This document shows, piece by piece, positions 55,725-61,303 of a stretch of 64,000 nt of DNA. Source of the stretch: Allomuricauda sp. Its GTDB lineage: Bacteria > Bacteroidota > Bacteroidia > Flavobacteriales > Flavobacteriaceae. The stretch is taken from positions 30,197 through 94,196 of the forward strand of contig NZ_JANQLX010000016.1 of the NCBI RefSeq assembly GCF_028280385.1, written 5' to 3'. Under the pieces are notes generated by a model. It ran no database searches. It was not told where the DNA came from and was given only the letters and a program-made list of their open reading frames with translations. Position 1 is the stretch's first letter. Each line of letters begins with the position of its first letter. Made by a program: the position numbers and the translations under genes.

Positions 55725-56719
55725 ACCAGATTTCTTAACGCCTCCTGTAATCGTTCGCCATCTTCTGCACCGAAGGTGTGGGCTACTTCCAAATAAAACA
55801 GTTCAGCTAACTTACCGTCCAAACGCACAAAATCCTTTTCCGTGGTAAGGATGGCATCAAATCTTTTGAGCTTTTCAATATCCCCGGTCGTAAAGTTATG
55901 GTGATCACCAAAAGCCAGATGTTGGAATTCCATTCCAAGACTTTTTAGGTGCTCGACCAAAGGTTCTGGTGAGGCAATCCCTGTAACCAAGGCCAAATGT
56001 TGTTTAGAAAGAACTTTGGCATCCACCATCTTCCCTTGGGCATTCTTAAATGCCGCTGCATAGCCCAACGATGAGAACAACACCTTTTGGTTGCTTTGGG
56101 GCTTCAGCCGTTGTACAATTTCAGCTTTTTCAGAAGCCGTGAGCCCTTGTGGGCACTTGGTGACAATAATTAAGTTGGCACGCCTGGCTTCCCGTTTGGA
56201 ATCCCTTAAATCCCCTGTAGGTAAATACCAATCCCTGGGATAAAGATTTTGATAGGATGTCAACAATATATTGAAGGTAGCTTTCACCTTTCTATGCTGA
56301 AAAGCATCGTCCAATAAGATAACATCGGGTTTGATCAAGGTTTCCAGCTGCTGTATCCCGTTACGCCTATCCGCGTCCACCGCAACGGAAAGCACCGGAA
56401 ATTTTTTGTGTAGTTGAAAAGGTTCGTCGCCCAAATCAGCGACAGTTGAATCTGGTCCGGCCAACACAAATCCTGAAGATTTCCGCTTATATCCCCTACT
56501 CAACACCGCAATATTGGAGACCTCCATATTTCGGACCAAATATTCAATCATTGGTGTCTTACCGGTGCCGCCAACACTTAGGTTGCCAATGCAGATTGTA
56601 GGTGTTTGGAAGGAAACGGATTTAAAAATCCCAATGTCGAACAAAAAATTCCGGATATGGATGATCACCGCGTAGATCAAGGAAAATGGGAATACTATTT
56701 TCCGAAGGAATGGAAGCAT
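55721..56719 (-). CDS. lpxK: tetraacyldisaccharide 4'-kinase
   Basis: Phosphorylates lipid A disaccharide at the 4' position, late in LPS lipid A synthesis. It is 332 aa with an N-terminal membrane-associating stretch (about 5-35), the P-loop VGGTGKTP (about 49-56), and LLDDAFQHRKV. The gene diverges from the Nif3-like gene with 39 bp between starts. Confidence 0.95.
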   Translation of the reverse strand: MLPFLRKIVFPFSLIYAVIIHIRNFLFDIGIFKSVSFQTPTICIGNLSVGGTGKTPMIEYLVRNMEVSNIAVLSRGYKRKSSGFVLAGPDSTVADLGDEPFQLHKKFPVLSVAVDADRRNGIQQLETLIKPDVILLDDAFQHRKVKATFNILLTSYQNLYPRDWYLPTGDLRDSKREARRANLIIVTKCPQGLTASEKAEIVQRLKPQSNQKVLFSSLGYAAAFKNAQGKMVDAKVLSKQHLALVTGIASPEPLVEHLKSLGMEFQHLAFGDHHNFTTGDIEKLKRFDAILTTEKDFVRLDGKLAELFYLEVAHTFGAEDGERLQEALRNLV

Positions 56720-56758
56720 AGGGCGAAAATATAATATTTTATCTTTAGCCCATTAAGT

Positions 56759-57862
56759 ATGGACCAAATGACCGTAAAGGAAATCTCAGATATTTTAGAA
56801 GAACTTGCCCCCCTACCCTTTGCCGAGGATTTTGATAATGTGGGTTTGTTGGTGGGCAGTCCACAACAAAAGGTGACCGGTGTTCTGGTTACCTTGGATA
56901 CCCTGGAAGTGGTGGTGGACGAGGCCATTGCAAAAAACTGCAACCTAATTGTCAGTTTCCATCCCATTATTTTCAAGGGATTAAAGAAAATAACCGGAAA
57001 AAACTATGTGGAACGGGTTGTGTTGAAAGCCATTGCCAACAACATTGCCATTTACAGCATGCACACGGCCTTGGACAATAGCAAAATGGGCGTAAATGCG
57101 AAAATTTGTGAGGTGCTCGGCATCCAAAATCCAAAAATTCTAATCCCCAAACGAGGTACGATCAAAAAACTGACCACCTATGCCCCGTTACATGCTGTGG
57201 AAGATGTAAAAATGGCTTTGTTTAGTGCTGGGGCCGGAGAAATAGGAAACTATAGCAATTGTAGTTTTAGCGCCGAAGGTACCGGAAGTTTTAAGCCATC
57301 CGAAGGTACGCAACCTACATTGGGCAAAGTGGGCCAACTACACTATGAAAAAGAAGAGCAAATCCAAGTGATTTATTCCTTTGAAAGGGAACACCAGATC
57401 ACGAAGACCCTGTTTGAGGCCCATCCGTACGAAGAGGTAGCCTATGAAATCGTCACTTTGGAAAACATTAATCAGGATATTGGCATGGGAATGGTGGGCA
57501 CGCTTGCTAAGGAAGTGGAGGAAACCGAATTTTTAGCATCAGTAAAAAAGAAAATGAAGGCCAGCGTGGTTCGTCATTCAGAACTATTGGACAAAAAAGT
57601 AAGGAAAGTTGCCGTTCTAGGGGGCAGTGGGGCCTTTGCCATAGGGGCCGCAAAGCATTCTGGAGCGGATGTTTTTATCACATCAGACATTAAATACCAC
57701 GAGTTCTACCAAGCGGAAAAACAACTGGTAATTGCCGATATTGGGCACTTTGAAACTGAGCAGTTTACAAAAGATTTATTGGTTGATTATCTTATCAAAA
57801 AAATTCCTAATTTTGCAATCTCTTTATCGGAGAGCATTACAAATCCCATCAAGTATTTATAA
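56759..57862 (+). CDS. Nif3-like dinuclear metal centre protein (YbgI/DUF34)
   Basis: A 367-aa member of the NIF3 family, the GTP cyclohydrolase I type 2 homologue/YqfO form with a large internal PII-like insert (about 125-235) between the two halves of the core. The metal-site segments are FHPIIFKG, MHTALDN and ADIGHFETEQ. Biochemical role is unsettled. Its stop is 3 nt before the next gene, and pairing of Nif3 with a zinc-ribbon coiled-coil gene is common, so they are probably linked in function. Confidence 0.93.
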   Translation: MDQMTVKEISDILEELAPLPFAEDFDNVGLLVGSPQQKVTGVLVTLDTLEVVVDEAIAKNCNLIVSFHPIIFKGLKKITGKNYVERVVLKAIANNIAIYSMHTALDNSKMGVNAKICEVLGIQNPKILIPKRGTIKKLTTYAPLHAVEDVKMALFSAGAGEIGNYSNCSFSAEGTGSFKPSEGTQPTLGKVGQLHYEKEEQIQVIYSFEREHQITKTLFEAHPYEEVAYEIVTLENINQDIGMGMVGTLAKEVEETEFLASVKKKMKASVVRHSELLDKKVRKVAVLGGSGAFAIGAAKHSGADVFITSDIKYHEFYQAEKQLVIADIGHFETEQFTKDLLVDYLIKKIPNFAISLSESITNPIKYL

Positions 57863-57865
57863 TTT

Positions 57866-58645
57866 ATGGCGAAACAAAGTGAAAACACCGTGGAAGAAAA
57901 GTTAAGAGCCCTTTATGATCTCCAACTTATTGATTCCAGGGTAGATGAAATACGCAATGTAAGGGGCGAGCTTCCTTTGGAGGTGCAGGACTTGGAAGAC
58001 GAGGTCCTTGGTCTAAAGACCAGGATAGATAAGCTGAAGACCGATGTTGAAACCGTAAATTTCGAGATTGCGGCCAAGAAAAACCTTATTGAGGAGTCCA
58101 AAAACCTCATAAAAAAATATGCGGAACAACAAAAGAACGTAAGAAACAGCCGCGAGTTCAACTCTTTGAGCAAAGAAGTGGAGTTCCAGGAATTGGAGAT
58201 CCAATTGGCTGAGAAAAATATTAAGGAGTTCAAGGCCCAAATTGAGCAGAAAAAAGAGGTAATCTCAGAGACCAAGGAAAAGCTTTCCGAAAGGGAAGGA
58301 CACCTAAAGCACAAAAAAGGTGAGCTTGATGCCATTTTGGCGGAAACCGAAAAGGAAGAAAAAGCACTTCTTAAAAAATCTGAGGAGTTTGAAGAGAAAA
58401 TTGAAGAGCGTTTGATCCAAGCATACAAGCGCATTCGTCATAACGTAAAAAATGGATTGGCCGTAGTTCCTGTGGAAAGAGGGGCTTCTGGAGGTTCATT
58501 CTTTACGATCCCACCTCAAGTACAGGTGGAAATTGCATCTAGAAAAAAGATCATTACCGACGAGCACAGTGGTAGAATCTTGGTTGATCCCCTGTTAGCA
58601 GAGGAAGAACAAGCTAGAATGCAGGAATTGTTTGCGAAGATCTAA
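57866..58645 (+). CDS. coiled-coil protein with a cysteine-free zinc-ribbon homologous domain
   Basis: A 259-aa protein. Residues 40-190 are a long charged coiled coil. The C-terminus (about 200-245) aligns with the DUF164 zinc ribbon (canonically C-x2-C ... LPPQ ... C-x2-C-GRIL), but the cysteine places are filled by non-ligands: GASGGSFFTIPPQ and DEHSGRILV. The whole protein has no cysteine, so it cannot bind zinc through thiols. It is transcribed with the Nif3-like gene (3-nt gap). I infer that the fold persists and acts as a protein partner. Confidence 0.88.
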   Translation: MAKQSENTVEEKLRALYDLQLIDSRVDEIRNVRGELPLEVQDLEDEVLGLKTRIDKLKTDVETVNFEIAAKKNLIEESKNLIKKYAEQQKNVRNSREFNSLSKEVEFQELEIQLAEKNIKEFKAQIEQKKEVISETKEKLSEREGHLKHKKGELDAILAETEKEEKALLKKSEEFEEKIEERLIQAYKRIRHNVKNGLAVVPVERGASGGSFFTIPPQVQVEIASRKKIITDEHSGRILVDPLLAEEEQARMQELFAKI

Positions 58646-58666
58646 ACCTAACTTCGTTTAAAGAAT

Positions 58667-58690
58667 AAGCCACCTTTTAGGTGGCTTTTT
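58667..58690 (+). terminator. intrinsic terminator containing the kmo stop codon
   Basis: A 9-bp stem AAGCCACCT / AGGTGGCTT with a 3-nt T loop is followed by a T-run on the plus strand, after the coiled-coil gene. The kmo stop (58677-58679 on the minus strand) lies in the loop and top of the stem, and the right arm encodes the last codons of kmo. Confidence 0.8.
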
Positions 58691-60035
58691 TGTTTTCCAA
58701 GAGACCAAGTATCAGTTGTTCCAACTCTTCAGTATCCCATTTGTTTTCAATATCAGGAAACTTCATCACTTCTTTCATGATCAGTTCCTGTTCATCACCA
58801 ATGGCCAGGGCTTCCGCATAAGGTCTGTCCGAAAATGTAACCCTGCTATAAACCGGAATCCATTTATCCGGATACTTCGCTGCAAAATGTTTTTCTATCT
58901 TCTTTTGTAATAGAAATTTTGAATTGGCCGTTTTGCTGCTCATTTCCATAAAATTGCGATAACTGAGTTCCGCTATGGCATCTGCATTGGGTTTACGGGA
59001 TTTTTGATACGCATCAAAAATAGCTTCCCAATCGTCCCCATGTACATCCATGAGTTGATCCAGAACGTCAATATCCTCAAATCCAGCGTTCATTCCTTGC
59101 CCATAAAAGGGTACAATAGCATGGGCCGAGTCTCCTACCAAGGCCACTTTGTTCCAATAGGTCCAAGGAAAACACTTCATGGTGACCATGGCACTTGTGG
59201 GGTTATCGAAAAAATCCTCGGTCAAATTTTCAATTTCTTTACGCACTGTTGGAAAATGCACTTTAAAGAAGTTTTTTGCCTCTTTTTTGGTGGTAATGTT
59301 CTCAAAGGAAACCTCTCCTTCAAAAGGTAAAAACAGGGTACAGGTGAAACTACCGTCAATATTGGGCAGCGCAATCAGCATAAACTTGCCCCTAGGCCAT
59401 ATATGAAAGGAATTTTTATCCAATTTATGGCTGCCATCCTCGTTAGGTGGAATGGTCAATTCTTTATATCCCACTTCAATGAAATCCTGGGAGTAATCAA
59501 ATCTACTACGGCGCTGCATTTTATGGCGCACCCTGGAAAAGGCTCCGTCACAGCCAAAAATATGGTCGAATTTATATTCCTTCCATTCACTTTTTTCCGA
59601 TTTTCCCGTAAAAATCTTCGCTTCGGGCAAATCTACATCCCATACCTTTTCGTTGAATCGGAACACAGCCCCGGAAGCTTCGGCCAAATCTATCATTCGC
59701 CGGTTTAACACCCCACGGGAAATGGACCAAATGGCCTCTCCTTCTTTTCCATATTTCTGAAAGTAGAGGGGTTTGTCGTTTACATGCATGGCCCGCTTGT
59801 CCATGGGAATGGCAATCTCACGAATGTTGTCTTCCAATCCAACCTTTTTTAGGGCCTTCCAGCCTCTATTGCTCATGGCCAGATTTATTGACCTTCCAGA
59901 GAACTTGATGGTACGGATATCCGGCCTGCGATCAAAAACTGTGATCTTATGTCCTCTCTTCCTCAAATAAATTGCTAACAGGGAACCCACCAATCCAGAA
60001 CCGATGATGGCTATATTTTTTGGAGTTTGTGTCAT
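58677..60035 (-). CDS. kmo: kynurenine 3-monooxygenase (FAD)
   Basis: A 452-aa flavoprotein hydroxylase. N-terminal IIGSGLVGSLLAIYLRKRG is the FAD dinucleotide fold, with FDRRPDIR; GCDGAFSRVR and VALVGDSAHAIVPFYGQGMNAGFEDI fit the KMO family, with a C-terminal membrane-like tail. It would hydroxylate kynurenine, downstream of tryptophan breakdown. No kynureninase or tryptophan dioxygenase gene is in the window, though such an aerobic route occurs in Flavobacteria. It is a close family match, but a general FAD monooxygenase cannot be excluded. Confidence 0.88.
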   Translation of the reverse strand: MTQTPKNIAIIGSGLVGSLLAIYLRKRGHKITVFDRRPDIRTIKFSGRSINLAMSNRGWKALKKVGLEDNIREIAIPMDKRAMHVNDKPLYFQKYGKEGEAIWSISRGVLNRRMIDLAEASGAVFRFNEKVWDVDLPEAKIFTGKSEKSEWKEYKFDHIFGCDGAFSRVRHKMQRRSRFDYSQDFIEVGYKELTIPPNEDGSHKLDKNSFHIWPRGKFMLIALPNIDGSFTCTLFLPFEGEVSFENITTKKEAKNFFKVHFPTVRKEIENLTEDFFDNPTSAMVTMKCFPWTYWNKVALVGDSAHAIVPFYGQGMNAGFEDIDVLDQLMDVHGDDWEAIFDAYQKSRKPNADAIAELSYRNFMEMSSKTANSKFLLQKKIEKHFAAKYPDKWIPVYSRVTFSDRPYAEALAIGDEQELIMKEVMKFPDIENKWDTEELEQLILGLLENKKAT

Positions 60036-60252
60036 ATGCCCGTGGGCCAGTCTAGATTAAACCTTAAAAGTACATAAAATCCCGAGTATGCGGACTGATA
60101 GTGGTCATTGCCGCTCTTTTTGAAGTTGATTTTGCAGGAAGCTGGGGTGCTCAAAATGTTAAATTAGTGGTAAACCTAAACAACCTTGTAAACTTTTGGC
60201 ACCAAAATTGACGTAGGTATTATAAATATTCCGCTTCGGCGTCCATATATAT

Positions 60253-60288
60253 AAAAAGTCCTTCACAATTTATTGCGAAGGACTTTTT
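60253..60288. terminator. intrinsic terminator downstream of clpP
   Basis: A 12-bp stem AAAAAGTCCTTC / GAAGGACTTTTT with a 12-nt loop sits 17 nt past the clpP stop on the minus strand, with U-rich flanks. The flanking A and T runs make it usable in both directions; kmo lies beyond, so clpP is probably a separate transcript. Confidence 0.8.
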
Positions 60289-60304
60289 CCTTTTATGTCG
60301 AATT

Positions 60305-60853
60305 TTATTCTAGGATACCGTCCACAATTCCGTACTCCACGGATTCTTCGGCTCCCATCCAATAATCACGATCAAAATCTTTCATCACCTTGTCAAAATC
60401 CTGACCACAGTTGTCGGCCAATATCTGCGCCCCCAATTCCTTGGTCTTGATAATCTCCTTAGCCTGTATCTCAATATTGGATGCCTGCCCTTGGGCTCCT
60501 CCACTGGGTTGATGTATCATGACACGGGCATGGGGCTGGATAAAACGCCTCCCCTTCTCCCCTACAGATAGTAGAATGGACCCCATTGAGGCTGCCAATC
60601 CGGAACAGATAGTGGAAACGGGACTCTTGATTTGTTTTATGGTATCGTATATAGCAAATCCAGAGGTGACATACCCTCCGGGGCTGTTGATGATCAATTG
60701 AATTTCATCATTACTTTGAAGATCCAAGTACAACAAGCGATCTATTACGTGCTTTGCTGAATCGTCATCTACCATTCCCCATAAAAACACTTTTCGCTCA
60801 TCCAATAATTTTTCTTGGATCTGTTCGTAAACCTTACCTTTTTTTGAACTCAT
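60305..60853 (-). CDS. clpP: stand-alone ClpP-like serine protease
   Basis: A 182-aa ClpP peptidase subunit. The triad is visible as Ser89 (GLAASMGS), His114 (MIHQPSGG) and Asp163 (DRDYWM). It is shorter than the usual 195-230 aa, mainly at the N-terminus. The active-site segment reads CSGLAASMGS in place of the common CxGQAASMGA. clpX and the trigger factor are not nearby. In species with two ClpPs the second is often such a short form; whether a canonical clpP exists elsewhere is unknown here. Confidence 0.88.
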   Translation of the reverse strand: MSSKKGKVYEQIQEKLLDERKVFLWGMVDDDSAKHVIDRLLYLDLQSNDEIQLIINSPGGYVTSGFAIYDTIKQIKSPVSTICSGLAASMGSILLSVGEKGRRFIQPHARVMIHQPSGGAQGQASNIEIQAKEIIKTKELGAQILADNCGQDFDKVMKDFDRDYWMGAEESVEYGIVDGILE

Positions 60854-61303
60854 TCTTTAGATATTGAAAGTTCCAAAATTAATCAAATTATAGCTACCAA
60901 ATTCCCGATGAAAAGGATTTATCAAAGTGGTCAAATTTTGGCCATCGGGACATGGGAAAGTCCAAAATGCTGCACTATATCGATAATTGCATTCCGTTTA
61001 ACGTCAATACTGAACATATAAGCCTCTGATTGACAATCATCTATGATTTTGTCACCTTATCGAAAAACAGGTCGTACATCGATTTAACCCACAACTATAT
61101 CGTGTAACTTTTCCCATCCCCCATTTCCTGTATTTCTTTGAAGCGAATTATGAACCCCAAATCCAAATAATTCCAATCCAACAGTGAAAACCTTAACCTA
61201 CAGCGATTTACACCAAATTACATTTTTAAAACTGCAATCCTAACAGGTTAAGCTTTCATAACGTTTGGACGATCAAACAATAGATCACCCCAAATCTAAA
61301 CCT
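60854..61303. other. 450-bp gene-free stretch between clpP and the adhesin gene
   Basis: Apart from the clpP promoter at its left end I see no gene or RNA here. A weak inverted repeat (ATTTTGG 60935-60941 / CCAAAAT 60962-60968) is present. TAACGTTTG at 61259-61267 is one base longer than a -7 consensus and may belong to the adhesin promoter. The stretch is AT-rich and could hold the regulatory region for the large surface gene. Confidence 0.5.
60874..60901 (-). promoter_or_regulatory. predicted clpP promoter
   Basis: On the minus strand, TTTG at 60901-60898 (-33), a 16-bp spacer and TAATTTTG at 60881-60874 (-7) match the Bacteroidota promoter. The leader to ATG 60853 would be about 14 nt. 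Confidence 0.5.

Noticed and set aside
60935..60968. Hairpin or small RNA in the clpP-adhesin gap
   Set aside because: Only a 7-bp inverted repeat with a 20-nt loop and no T-run. Too weak to call.
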